A DNA stretch of 64,000 nt, taken from contig NC_084592.1 in the NCBI RefSeq assembly GCF_033807715.1, positions 28,902,419 through 28,966,418 on the forward strand. Direction: 5' to 3'. The stretch is from Cololabis saira (taxonomy: Eukaryota; Chordata; Actinopteri; Beloniformes; Belonidae). Below the pieces are notes generated by a model that was not told the DNA's origin, searched no databases, and saw only the letters and a program-made list of their open reading frames with translations. How positions within the stretch are numbered: the stretch's first letter is position 1; every line of letters begins with the position of its first letter. Below, one piece after another: positions 34,881-49,400 of this stretch. A program made the position numbers and the translations under genes.

Positions 34881-35189
34881 TGTCAGTGTTTGACATTTCC
34901 CCCAGTTTGTGTTTCTGTTCTGCCCCGCCTGTTTTCCATCTGCCCTGATTGTTCACACCTGTGTCTCGTCATCCCCTGTGTATATCTGGTCTCGTCTTCC
35001 CCTGCTCCCTGTCAGTCCGTACTGTTTCCTTCCTCCATGTGTCCTTCGGTTTTTGCTGTAGTGTTTTGATAATCCTGCTCTGCAGCGTTTTTGGTTCTTG
35101 CCCTTTTTTTGTTAAATAAAACCCTGTTTTTTTTTAACTCCTGCCTCCCGCTCTCCTGCATCTGGGTCCTCAACTACACCAGCCTGACA
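34881..35189 (+). repeat. 3' LTR
   Basis: A 309-bp repeat beginning TGTCAGTGTTTGACATTTCC and ending CCAGCCTGACA. It is followed directly by CAAACT, the target-site copy. Confidence 0.92.
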
Positions 35190-35195
35190 CAAACT

Positions 35196-38100
35196 GGTGC
35201 ACCTTGTTGTAAAATTCAGTTGCACGAAAATACCATTGCATCCTAGCAAACCGCCATATGTGTGAAAAGTAGATAAATATATCTTTTCTAAGACTGTTGC
35301 TAATTCATGAGGTTCTTGAGGCTTTCAACAAAAACAGACACATTTACAGGGATAAAATGTGGCAGACTCAAGAAATGATAGCAATTTTCCATATACGTTC
35401 TTGAAGGCTTCTTATCCTACAATCCAACACCAAATGGACCCGAAAAATTCCCCTTTTCATCCTCTAACATGTACATTGAGGACAGGTAATGTCACTGAAT
35501 TCCAAGTTTCCCCCAATATCCTTCTTCCGGCAATCCTGTATGAAAGTAAAGGATAGGAGGTGCAGAATTTACTAAATCCCTCTTTTGTCACAGGAACCCT
35601 GGCCTTGATGGTAATCTCCCTGTCCCATAGGATTCTCCTCAACTCACACCCCCATGGTGTGACATTTGTGAGAAGTTCCTACAGACATGGCAGCTCTTGA
35701 AGGACGGGTGAATGAGTGGAATTCAAGAATGCCCTGAAAAGCGGTCTGCACATCATGAGAGTCAATCAGAAGATAAGCAGATGTGGAGAGCAAAAAGAGG
35801 GATATAAGAGCAAAGTGAGGCTCAAAACGCACAATGGCATTCCCAAGAGGGGCCTCATGAAATCCTGAATGGTCCTTTCATTCATTAAAAAAAATGATAT
35901 AAAAACACATTGGGTGGTAGATGGTGGTTGGGTTAACAGTGTTCTGTATGTTTAAATACTTTTTTTCTCAAATTCATTTAGTGAAGAAATGCATAAAGAT
36001 CAAACTCAGTACACAAAGATGGTTTGAATTACCAAGAATGAAAAGCTGATGGTATATATTTCTTAGGACAAGAGAATGAAAATGTGGGGTGGGGGTGGGT
36101 GAAGGTCTCTAGTTTCATGTCTCTCTGTGTTCAGCAGGCTGTCAGTGAGTACTGGCGAACACCAGCTAAAGCTGCACACTGGGACAAAGTGCCAGGTACA
36201 TAGATCCGGTTTCCCTTCCTACCACCAAATGCGGCTTTGTGGTGGAGAAATCTGCACCTGGTGGCCATGGAAACCAGTTTTCATCCAGCGCTGACAGAAT
36301 GACCACCCAGAGCAAAAGTGTGCCTTGCTTGTAATATGATGATTTCTAAAAAGTTTAAATGGGTTTCAGCCTGGTGGTTCCAGAAGTTTCTTATGATCAC
36401 ATCCTTCTGCTTTTTAGAATTTATGTCCCAAAAAAGAAATATTTATTTGGAAGCACTGTTCTAACGCCTGCGGGGTCCTGTGATACCACCAAATGCTGCA
36501 CACTGCATTTTTGATGCAGCCCAGAAGCTGCTCTCCATCCCATGGCACAAAAAATATATTTGGAAAAAAAAAAAAAACATTAAAATTTTTGGAAGAAATG
36601 TCAGACACAAATAAAAAAATATAAAAAATAGCATAGGGAAGTCTGTCAATTAACAAAATGAAAGACTGGAGATATTTCAATTTTCCAATTTCTTTCAAAG
36701 TCAGATCTACCTATTTCAATTTTCACCGATTGTGCATTTGTTTCAAAGAACCATAATAATAACCAAACACATACAAACACCCTCCCTGGAATTTTCTGTA
36801 TCTGCTTAAGTGCAAAGGTTCCTTGAAAAAGATAGTTGAGGTATTTTTTCAAACGCTTTGTACCAGATTAGCACCAGATGATTTTTGCTTTATTATTTTT
36901 CTAGAACATTATTATTAAAAGTATTTTTTTTACAGACCTTGCATATAAAATACTGTTAAGTGCACTTTTTGTACTGTTGCAAAAGAAAGTTTGTAAAATG
37001 AAACTGTCATCGGATGTCATTTCAGATGTTGTAAAACTGAATATCATTCTTCATTCACACAAGATTAAACATTTCCAAAACCCTTCCAACTTTCACTGAC
37101 ATGACTGCATCATATGTGTCCAGTCTATTTGAAAATGGCAATAAAGAGGTAGCAAGCAGAATTACTGTGGACAAATCACATTTTCAAGTTTCAGGTTGAC
37201 CATAATTATATTTCTTGAAGGGGGTACACATCAAGCTACAGCGTTATGCCATGGGGTCCGCAGCTATGGCACACATAGATCAATAATCCCACGCACAAGC
37301 ATAAAACACCCATCCAGTAACACTGCTGCGGTCACCATGTAAATTACAGCAGTAAACACTCAGTAACATTGTACATGACATACTATTGATTCTAAATGGT
37401 TTAAACTGAAAACATCCAGGCTAAAAGCTACAACTAACAGGCTTTTGCAGCACTATGGAGTCTGGCAGGACGAGCGGTCGGTGGTCTTCTCTGTAGTTTA
37501 GTTTGTCATATTTTGTTTAAGAGTATTTATCTTAATTGGAAAAGTTGTTTGCCCACCATCAAAAATAATCAATTTTATGTGATGACAAATAATATATTAT
37601 TTGTGCCATCATAACAAATCTATAATACTGCCACAACCCCCCCATCCCCCAAGAATTTGGTGCAGTGCCTTTTACAAGGCTAGCCATAGTCATTACACAA
37701 AGACCCACCCCTTTTAGCACCATTTAAATGAATGGTATTTGCACGGCCAAGTGCAGAACAGATAAAATGCTCCACTTTTCAAATTCTCCTAGTTGAAACA
37801 AGAAAAAAAGGTATCACACACCAGAGGGCATAGACCTGCAACAGTGGAATTTCAGGGGATATTCTATGTTTGGATCTATAATACAAAACTTGCTTATACA
37901 GAAGAGTCCTGTAATTTTCAGACCCCCACACCTTACTCTGACTTGTTACTTCCATTACCTGGGAAAGACAAGCAAATAAGTGAGGGTTTCACCTCAAACA
38001 GGAAAGAGGGGCTGAGAGGTAAGAGCCCACTCAGTGTACCATTAGTTCTGGAGATGGTTGGGTGTACAGAGCAAGCGGTCCTACAAATCCTCTCCTCCTG

Positions 38101-38785
38101 CAACATAAGCAGTAATTATCGTGTTCCTCTGTATTTTGGTGCCGTTAACCCAATATTTTGACACGAGGGACAGCATGAGAGAACAGCTGAGTGCACCTGA
38201 AACACTGAGTGCTGGACGCACATAAAAATACAAATAACAGATGTCAGCAGCATTTTAAAGGATGCCCTGCCTTGAAAAGCAAGATCCTAAATAATTGCAA
38301 ATCCAGAACAAATACCGAGGAAAGCCTTTTGAGTCCATCTCTTTACACTCGACATCGCAGGTAAAACAAGCATTATCAATATAACATTTACAAGATGTAT
38401 ATGTTCATCTTTATATACGCTGAAGTGGAGAAGTCTCTGGATGATAGTCTTCATAATTTTGTGTTTATAGCGAAATGCACATGAAATTAGTGTTGACAAA
38501 AATATTTGCCATTAAGGAATTACAGCTATTTCAGGCCAAGTCTACCCATTTGTATAAGTTCAAAAGATTTCAAAGAAGTAAATTAGCCAGGTGTGGTCTG
38601 ATGAAGAGGTGCCATCGTGGATGTGGAGCGTTTACAACAAGCTGCACACAGGTAACATGCAAGAACAGGAAACCCAGATTAGACTTGGTCAAAAAAACAC
38701 ACACACACACACACACACATACACATCTAAAAAAGCGTGTCATCATGTTCTATATGTCACATTCTTTTAGAAAAAGAAAACTAAG
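35196..38785. other. No gene recognised
   Basis: No exon or named repeat. A (CA)n run lies at about 38696-38720. The open frames at 36414-36852 on the - strand are AT-driven and hydrophobic by composition. Confidence 0.4.
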
Positions 38786-39425
38786 ATAACCTTGTATTAT
38801 AACGATGGGTGGAGTAAAGTATGGAGAATGAGACGAACAGCTCTTGATCTAATGTATATCGCATCATGTATCAAACATGGTGGAGGCAGTATTATGGTGT
38901 GAGCATGAATGGCCATCAATGGGATGGTTTAACTAGTGTTTATCAAAGTACTGCTGACTGAAGCAGCAGGATGAACTCAGAGGTGTATGAAGCTCAAATC
39001 TGCTCACATTCAGCCAAATGCTATAAAACTGATCGGACAGCTCTTCAGAATTCAGATGGACACTGACATAATTACCCTAAAAATACTGCAAAAGCAACTC
39101 AAGACTTTTTGAACCAAAGGAATTGAATATTCTTCAGTATTAAATATCAGTGGTCTGATCTCAAGCCAAGAGAGCATGCACTTCAGTTACTGAAGAAAAA
39201 CCTGAAAAGGCTCACAAGCTCACAAATATGCAGCTGGGGGCTGCGGTGAATCGACTACCAAAGACTCTCCGGGGCGGAAACTCTGCATTTAGGGTCGTCT
39301 ATGGACTCCAGACTTGAGGCAGTCACTGACTGCAAAAAGGTTTTTTTATTCAAGTATTAAAAGCTATTATGTTTTCAATTAGGTCACTTTATCCCAATAC
39401 TATTGAGCCCCTGAAAATGGAGGTT
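38786..39425 (+). pseudogene. Degenerate Tc1-like transposase, C-terminal half
   Basis: From 38786 the + strand matches the Tc1-like C-terminal half in shifting frames: 'AAACATGGTGGAGGCAGTAT' and 'GTGTGAGCATGAATGGCC' (counterpart of KHGGGS..MVWA), 'AGCAGCAGGATGAACTCAGA', 'TTCAGCCAAATGC', 'CAGATGGACACTGAC' (the QMDND-like catalytic region, eroded) and 'GAGCATGCACTTCAGTTACT'. It ends near 'CAAGTATTAAAAG' and a decayed flank. Many stops are present. It is the longest Tc1 relic in the window. Confidence 0.8.
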
Positions 39426-42400
39426 AAATGGCTATAATTCCTAAATGGTGAAAACATTTTTACAGCGAAACCTCCATCTACACTTTAATCCCCAACTTCA
39501 CTGTTTGATTTTGAATCTGACGCTGTGGTATATGAAGGCTAAATCGTAAGAAGATGCACCCAGCAAGGAAAGGGCCCTGAATTCAGCAGGTAATGGACCA
39601 AGTAGGCGTGGCTCCTTCTTTTTGAGAAGGAAAAATCCTCACCTAGCAGCCTGTCATGCTCCAAGGCAACATCAGAGCCGACATTGCTGCGACACACAGT
39701 TTTGCTTCTAATTTCTCTTAATCATAAATTAAGAAACTGACTGTTATAAAATAATACACACCTTTAAATTAAATATAATCCAATGCATCACAAACTAAGT
39801 TTAAATATAAATAATAAATAGATATTTACCTGTATAGTATAAAATCATCTAAAACAGCATAAAATAAAGCCAAAAAGAGCAATATTTGCAACAATATACA
39901 ATATACAATGTACAATCTCTTGTGTTTCCTGTGGTGCAGGGGTCATCCTCATACCGGGACATGTTTTTCAGTCTGTTTGGCAAACATAAATATACAACTG
40001 CGCAGATTTTTTCCTAGGACCCACATGGGTTGAATTAAGCACTTAGAGCAGGATGTGACTGTCAAAATGTTCTTACACAACAAAAGCCACTTACAAGTAA
40101 ACCACGCTACACGAAATGCAGAGTTTCTTGACAGTCTGACCAGGAAAATATGTTACATATTGAGACTATTTTTTTGTGACCTGTTTTTGATGGTTGTATT
40201 ATTAACACAAGGTTAAAAAAAAAAGAAGAAGAAGAAGAAGGCATATGTTTGAAACAAAGAAAGCAACAAGCTCCTCCTCCCTTGAATTGCTCTTCAGGGT
40301 GATGGGGGATGATTAAAAGATCAGAAATTGAAGTTTGAAAATGCTGCCTTTCCACCTTCATCTCCCCCCGCCGGAGGAAGGTGAGTTTTTATGAACTTTA
40401 TATCCCTACACCATCCAACAAAATCTGTCTTTTTTCCACAAGTAGCTGCTTTTTGACTTTCATTAAACATTTCCGTGGGATCAGGGTGGTCACTTGTCTG
40501 TGTCAGGTAATTGAACATGTAGAAAAGTCCCAGCGTAAAGCAAGGACAGCCAGACACCGGCGAGACATTTGAAGTGATTCCCACCAACGGCCTCACACAC
40601 AAATGCATGCTTGTTGAGTCAAACCCAAACAAACTCAACCGTCAGACATAAACCAGCAAGTCTAATTAACTTTCTAATTGGCGGTGGTTGGCATAATACA
40701 CGAAAACAAATGCTATATGGAACTTCCAAAGGATGTTGGCAAAGCATAAGCAGGTTTACTGACTAGAAAATCCAGGGATTAGACATCACAAGGTTCACTG
40801 AGTCAACACATAGTCGCCCCATTTATTTCACTTAGGAGTTTACAATGACCTTAACAGAGGCCACGAGCTAACAAACACCACACAGAGACAGATTATTTTC
40901 CTGCAGGATTGCTTGATTTCAAATCAGGGCACACAAGAGTCCCTAAACTTCACTGAAAAAGATGCGCTTCTTCACTCTTCAAATGACTCATTTCAAATGA
41001 GCGTTTTGTTATATATTTAAATGAGTAGCAACAGCAAGACCAGTCAAACAGAAGACTTCAAACAGGAGAAATACCCATCAAAAAGCTTCAAACTAATTCT
41101 TGCAACCATATAACCTACAATTAAATCTATCTGCTGCCTCTGTTTTGGAACAAAGTTTTAAAATAAATATGTTTGGGGTTCTTATTTGTGCTTAGCACAT
41201 GAAAGCGTGGTCTATTTGTCATTTTTTAAACTATTTTAAATGCACTTCCTGTCCCTCTGGCCCTCATGCCGCCACACCAGAAACGAGAGAACATCAAGCC
41301 AGCTGTGATTTTTAATGCTGCATCTAATTCAGCCATTAAATGGCTCAGTGGGAGGTAGGGGGTTCCCCTCCCCCGGCCTTGTCCTGCTCCCCTCTGGCAA
41401 AACCATGCTGGGTGCATGTCAAAGATCACATGACAATAGGGATTCTTGACCCAGCTTGGGAATGGGGCTGAATCAGACCTAATCCAAGCATGTCGCAAGC
41501 GGTTGAAGCGGTTGAAGCGGTGCTCTGCAGAGCGAGCGGCGGACCTTTAGAACCACAGAATACCACACTGCTCGAGGGTCTCTTGTGCTAAGTTTCACCC
41601 AAAGCATCTTGACCTGTTCTGATCCAGAGAAGTGATATATTCACCACAGCTCTGGTGGAGTAACATCAAAGAAGTGGAAAGATTCACAACATGTTTGTTG
41701 AACTCTGTGGTTGCATTAGTTTCAAAAGATCAGCAAAATCTTCCCCCAGATCGAGCCCTCAAGTGCTGGATCTGGTGATCCCAAACAGTCAAATATTAAT
41801 CAACATCCTCTCAGTTTCCCCTCCCTATACCTTCCATAACAATAGTGCAGTTTACAGAAAAACTATTCAAAAAAAGCGGGAAACAGTGGGCTTTTATTTC
41901 AAGCATCTTGAGCAGAATCACCAGGAAAACAAAGCTCCATTAACCTTTAGTCTTGTTCAATAGCATGGATGTTATAACAGCTGCAATGAGGCAACAGGTT
42001 TTTGCACAGGAGGGGCAGAAAATGAGATGACTACTCCGGGCAAAAAGTCTCTGGTCAGATGTTTAAGTGAGACGAACAAAGAAGGAATGCAAGTGAGGTT
42101 GCAGAACACTATTGGACATTTGGGGTGAAATAAATAAAGAATTAAAAAACCCCGAAGCCATTTTAAACTTCACAGACTAGACAAACGGTTGGATTGTATC
42201 TTTAAAACCATTGCCACATGATTCTAGCAGGGGTACAAATACTTGGGAAAGCTGATGCATAGCTCAACATGACATATCAGACAGTGCTGCAGCTAAAAAT
42301 GCTTTTACATGATTTTAGACAGAAGTGTCCCTGCAGCTTTATGCATGTCATTTTATGTAATAACCATTGCAACTGTGTCTAAGGCAATAATTATTGGCTA

Positions 42401-42467
42401 GTGGCAATAAACTCAGCCATTTTCTAGAAAATGTGTACTTTGGTACACATTTCCCACAAGGTCACAC
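39426..42467. other. No gene recognised
   Basis: A (GAA)n run lies at about 40210-40240. The 105-codon - strand frame at 40321-40638 contains several cysteines but no recognisable domain. Confidence 0.4.
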
Positions 42468-42471
42468 TTAA

Positions 42472-42600
42472 GGCTGATTTATGGTTCCGCGTTACACCAA
42501 CGCAGAGCCTACGACGTAGGGTACGCGGCGACGCGCACCTTACGCCGTAACCCTACGGCGTATGTGCTGCGTCGATTTAACGCGGAACTATAATTCGGGC
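42472..42600. mobile_element. CG-rich foldback MITE flanked by TTAA
   Basis: A 129-bp element begins GGCTGATTTATGGTTCCGCG and ends with mirrored 'CGATTTAACGCGGAACTATA...'. The centre is self-complementary around 'TACGCCGTAACCCTACGGCG'. TTAA flanks both sides (42468-42471, 42601-42604). It is the smallest complete copy of this family in the window and would fold into a long hairpin. Confidence 0.85.
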
Positions 42601-42639
42601 TTAACAACTAGTTCTAAGGGGTGTCTGGTGTTTTAAACT

Positions 42640-43145
42640 TTCTAAACGTTTACTGTGAATACAGATTGGGTGTATGTTGGAGCATCTGTGCATGACACGG
42701 GTCACTGCGGAGTTTCTTACCTGGCCACTGCGACGCAGCTGGCAGGACGAGGACGAGCAGGCAGCGGACCAGGCGCTGCACGCACGGAGCGCACCTGCGG
42801 AGGTACAGGGCGTTACGGGCTGGGCTTTACACACACACTGCGGGGAATGAAAGTTAGTGCAAGTGCAAGGCAGTACCTCATCTTCATCTTTAGTTTGGAG
42901 CAGCTTCGCTACATGGAGTCCTGGGAGGAAAAGAGAGAAGTGCAGGCGGTGTTGTGGGTTTTGCCGGCAGCGCTGCTGCTGCTGCTGCAGGAACAGCTGA
43001 TGAGGAGGACGCACCGCTCTGCTGGAAGCGAGGAGGAGGAAGAGCAGACAAGAGCAGCAGTAATGTAATGTAATGACCTGCAGGACCCGCATCAGGGACT
43101 TCCGCCAGGTCCTGGAAGGGAGATACACCAAGATGTGGAGTCCAC
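42640..43145 (-). other. GC-rich block with possible 5' exon of an unidentified gene
   Basis: This 500-bp patch is much richer in G+C and CpG than its surroundings and is open over 183 codons on the - strand and 137 on the + strand. The - strand carries a perfect splice donor (CAG|GTAAGA) after position 42721. In one - frame the residues before it are hydrophobic and signal-peptide-like (RLVRCLLVLVLPAAS), but that frame has no ATG before an upstream stop. A CTG run lies at about 42973-42992. No known protein is recognised; it could be a promoter/CpG-rich first exon or chance. Confidence 0.3.
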
Positions 43146-43293
43146 ATTTCAATTCACTCTGAAGTACAAATACAACACCCCAAAAGTCTGGATATTATAA
43201 AAGGTCAATAAAAAGTACAATGTCATGATATTCAAATGTCATAATTCCGTATTTTTGTCACAAAAGAAATGCTGAAAGTATGACACTTTTGTT

Positions 43294-43505
<212 letters not shown>

Positions 43506-43650
43506 CATTAATTAATTTATTTATTTATTTAGAACATGTATATAAAAAATACAAATAAACAGTAACATCTTCATATGTACATAGGTTCGAAAAAAGGAGT
43601 AGGAAGAAGTATACACTTTGTCCTATTTTTTTTATAACTCTATGAATTTA
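43506..43650 (-). mobile_element. Probable LINE 3' tail on the - strand
   Basis: Read on the - strand, the text contains 'CTTCTTCCTACTCC', 'TTTTTTCGAACCTATG' and an AAATAAATAAATAA tail, resembling the 3' ends of fish LINEs. The GATA tract begins right at the tail, so the microsatellite may have grown from it. Confidence 0.5.
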
Positions 43651-43852
43651 CATTATTGCCATTATTATATCTACACAATATCCATATAAATATAGTCTAT
43701 ATAAATACTACGTAAACATGCCTATTACTATATAATTATCCATATAAGCATATAAAAAATATAAAAATTACATAAATATTATATCAATATATAGAAAATA
43801 TTCTGTAAATCTATATAAATATACACTATACAGTATAAACTACATAAATATC

Positions 43853-43965
<113 letters not shown>

Positions 43966-44025
43966 TACATACATAATAAATATATAACATATATTACATA
44001 ATTATAACTATCCCTCTCAACATAT

Positions 44026-45780
<1,755 letters not shown>

Positions 45781-45905
45781 AGATTAGATTAGCATAGAAT
45801 ACTTTGTCTGTCCCAATGGTGACAGAAATTCCCCTTTGACAGGGCTCACAAACACTTTCACACATTCCCATCAAGACACATTACAATAGGAAACAAATAA
45901 ATACA
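45781..45905 (-). mobile_element. Short retroposon 3' tail on the - strand
   Basis: The + strand starts 'AGATTAGATTAGCATAGAAT' and continues 'ACTTTGTCTGTCCC' and 'GACAGAAATTCCCCTTTGAC', the reverse complement of a LINE/SINE terminus with AATCT-type tail similar in kind to 29530-29589. Confidence 0.55.
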
Positions 45906-46102
45906 TTCAAAATACATTCAAAAGAAAAAAAGTGTGGGTGTGCTTCTTTTTTGGTTTGTTACAGCTTTGCACAATCCACTTCCAAGGATGAGTGAACAAG
46001 ATATGAAGTCAGGTGGAGTCTGGATGATATTCAGAGTTGGGTCTGTGATGTCATAGAACCCTGCAAATTTGCACTTCAGACTCAAACTGCCCAACAGTAA
46101 GA

Positions 46103-46104
<2 letters not shown>

Positions 46105-46194
<90 letters not shown>

Positions 46195-46224
46195 TAATAA
46201 TAATAATATAATAATAATAATAAT

Positions 46225-46306
<82 letters not shown>

Positions 46307-46328
46307 GTAATAATAATAATAATAATAA
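46105..46328. repeat. (TAA)n microsatellite, ~74 units
   Basis: A TAA tract of about 224 bp with minor interruptions near 46191-46235 and 46306. It adjoins the 3' end of a - strand retroposon to its right, the common origin of such tracts. Confidence 0.97.
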
Positions 46329-46480
46329 ACTTTATTTAGAGGCGCATTTCAGGTCACCCAAGGTCACCTTACAAAAGATACAACATACATTTTATAAGTT
46401 AAAATACAATTAATCAAAAAAAAAAGCAGCAACAGACAGAATCAAAAAGTACATAAAGCAATAAATACAACAAACTGGTG
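46329..46480 (-). mobile_element. LINE/SINE 3' end on the - strand with (TTA)n tail
   Basis: The + strand reads 'AACTTTATTTAGAGGCGCAT', 'TTCAGGTCACCCAAGGTCAC' and 'CTTACAAAAGATACAACATA', the reverse complement of a fish retroposon 3' terminus ('...ACCTTGGGTGACC...'). The adjacent TAA array is its expanded tail. Confidence 0.65.
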
Positions 46481-49400
46481 TAGTGCAGTGCACAGTGACT
46501 GGTTAAAGTGATAAACTGGTTAATACTGTGTTATGTCAGAGTTTTGACTCCAATAACACAAAAACATGTTCTAAAGTACAGAAAAATTATTTTTTCTTAC
46601 TTTAAATTCAGTTCCTTTACAACTACACCTCCTCTCCTGTAAACATCTGTAATTAAGTGTTTAGAGTTTTACTACTAGACACAACATGTGACCTAAATAT
46701 TTGGAAGACTGTTTAAAGCCTGTGCCAGGCCGGCGTCACATGTCCAAATCACAGTTTTAACTATCAGCTCCATGTGAAGTTCTTCTTCAGTCCCAGAGGT
46801 CACAAATCCTCCTCTCAAACACTTTCACTATGCTCAGAGAGCGTTTTAATTTACAAACTATGAACTTAGATCCAGAAATGTCCAATCCGAGGAAACACTG
46901 ACCAGGCACAGGGCTCTTCATGGGCTGCTAAACGATGCACTTGCACAAGACGGCCAGCAGAGGGTGCAGTTGCTCTTCTTACCTTGTTGTCAACGTCAGA
47001 CTGTGATGTGCTTTTTAGGAGTGTTTGTCTTTCAGGATTCAAATAAATATAAACATATTTATCTCAGAGTTCATCTTAATCTCTATGCCATGGACAGACA
47101 CCAAAATGTGCAGATGCAGAATTTATTTTTCCATTCATTGATTTATTTTTTCTCATGTTGTGAGTGAACAGATGCAGCATAAAGATGTTCTTCTTCATGA
47201 GTTTTTGTTTTTAATCACACCATTGTAAAAGGCATCAGATATAGTCAGCATTGATTAGGATCTGCAGCATTAGCCGTCCTGTGTGAAGGCTCCCAGGGTC
47301 TTGTCTGAACACGCTCCCACATCGGTGGACGTCTGCCCTGCTCACATTCCAACCGCAGGGAAAAGAAAGGCAAGACTGTTGTTAAGTGTTGCAGTATAAT
47401 CTCACACAGAGCAGCAAGGAACAGGTTCATATGCATATTGTATCTACTCATGACTTCAGTAATCGCTTCCCACTTGTGCTGTCTTGGTCTTGGTGATAAC
47501 AAAAGACGTGCTTTATGAGCATAAGGAAACAAAAGTTAAAATGAAGCCTTATCTATTAAATTTCAACATCATCCCTGGCGGGCTTGATGCTACAAACGAT
47601 CAGTTTTGAAGGAAAAGATGGGTAACAAGATATTCTGTTTAAATCAAATTAGATTGTGTGCAGCTGGACTGGAGAGTGCTTGTTTTCTCTGTACCGTACA
47701 TCCTGCTTAGGTGACTTCATTTGTGACTTGGTGCTAGGTAAAAATGATGTGGACTGAACAAAAATCAAAGGATACATGTAAACCCGATGGCTGGTGGTGT
47801 TTCCAAGCCTGCAGTCTGACAGGCTGCCCAACCAGAAGCATCGAAAGGAAGAGATCTGGAAACAGTTTATCACTTACTATAATTATTTGTAAAGCTTTAC
47901 ACCTGTTTTTAGTCTAAAATACTGGTCTGAGATATTTGGCAGCTTTGTGATGTATGTTTTCCATAATTTTGTAATGTTTTATGCTCATTTAAACATTTCC
48001 TTATGAGAATAAATATCATACATACTCCAACTGTAAAGAGCTTCAGTGTAAATACATACTATTGACATCAACAGTATGTGACTAAATAGTTTTACTAAAA
48101 ATAAAAAATAAAAAGGCATTGCTCCAGAAATACTTATCTACTTATAATGAAACTAATTCAAGAAAGCGTTTGACAAAACAAAAATTGCCTAACAATTATC
48201 CGGATGTGTGAAACACAAACTCTTCCATGTTCATGGAAAAATGTTTCTTTAAATTCTAAGCATAACATGTCTTTAAGCTGTTACTCGCTCTTGGGCACAC
48301 CTCTCCTGAGCGACGAGAAGGGCCCAAGGTGTATCAGATTACTACCAACAGCTGAAATGATGGAGACGGGAGTGTCGGCGGTGGGGCCTCGAAACAGCTG
48401 AAGGGACGCTGCAGCCAACATTCAGGACGAGTGTGAGGATCACAAACAGCCCTTCACAATGAACCTGCAGCTCCAAAGGCTGCTCAAGGAGTAGCATCAC
48501 AGAAAACAAACCAATATCCATGAGCATGTTTCTGCCAACAAAAAGATAAAAGCAGCCTATCAAGCCTAAACATAGAACAGTGATGACGGATGACTTAAAG
48601 GCTGAATATTTTCCATAAATTAGAAAAAAGGGTTGAGATGATGAGTGAGTAACAGCAGCAAACATGATGTGTCAGGCTGCATCAAGATTCCAGTTAATCG
48701 TGAATGAAGCAGGTGATTTCCAACAGGGGAAAAGAAATTGCAAATACTATTGGTTTATTATAAAATACCTATACTCACAGACTTTAAGAACCATAACTCA
48801 ACATCAGCTCAAAGTTTCAATTTTCTATCCTTAGATATTGTCTTATTTGGTGATTTAAAAACAGATATATTTTAGGGATCGGTCATTTACAGTACATTTA
48901 AATCAACAGCATGTACTAATGCAGTGTTGAAAAAAGTAAAGAGTGTGAATTTGGAGTCAAAGAGATGTGGAGTTTAAAGATGAGCTATAAAGTCTGGAAG
49001 GACCAGATTTTTATTGCAAACCCCTAAAGTAAGCCAAGTGGTCTGCCCCAAGCTGGCTGAACTATCTTTAGCCCCTGCTGGCAAGTGAATGGAAGTGCCT
49101 GACTTATCCTGCCTGCTGTCATCGAGGCGGATGGTATTTTTAGAGGACAGCAGCAGCTGCAAAAGCATTTAACAGTATTCCATGAACAATGACACTTGGG
49201 GTCTCTGAGGTCTGAACGACGCAGTTTGGGGGACCGCTCCGAACTTGTTCAACAGAAAATTGGAGTGGATGCTTAACTTTAGTTCTGCATTCATCCTGCT
49301 GGATAAAAGTCAGTGAGGATGCATTGGAGGAGACCATTGGAGCTTCGGAGATAGCATGTGTCTGAATGCGAAGTCAACTGGGGACACCGCTCAGCCTTCA

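Larger units (their letters stand above)
33954..35189 (+). mobile_element. Compact non-autonomous LTR retrotransposon (TRIM/LARD-like)
   Basis: Two LTRs enclose only about 619 bp. The insertion is flanked by CAAACT (33948-33953 and 35190-35195). A purine-rich tract with nine G's lies just before the 3' LTR at about 34866-34879, as expected of a polypurine tract. The interior starts with a short gag-like frame beginning MDPAGE; there is no protease, reverse transcriptase or integrase. The proline-rich open frames in three frames come from a tandem repeat. Similar gag starts occur in Ty3/Gypsy elements of fish, but superfamily cannot be proven without pol. The few LTR differences suggest moderate age. 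Confidence 0.88.

Noticed and set aside
34418..34956. Overlapping Pro/Ala/Gly-rich frames on both strands of the LTR element
   Set aside because: All arise from a 30-bp tandem repeat and GC-rich sequence; none has a domain.
47245..47532. 'HKWEAITEV' in a - strand ORF, reminiscent of Myb/SANT-like Harbinger proteins
   Set aside because: The similarity covers under ten residues and no transposon ends were found.
48342..48665. 107-codon hydrophobic ORF on the - strand resembling a membrane protein
   Set aside because: No known family and no exon signals; the hydrophobicity is consistent with AT/T-rich composition.
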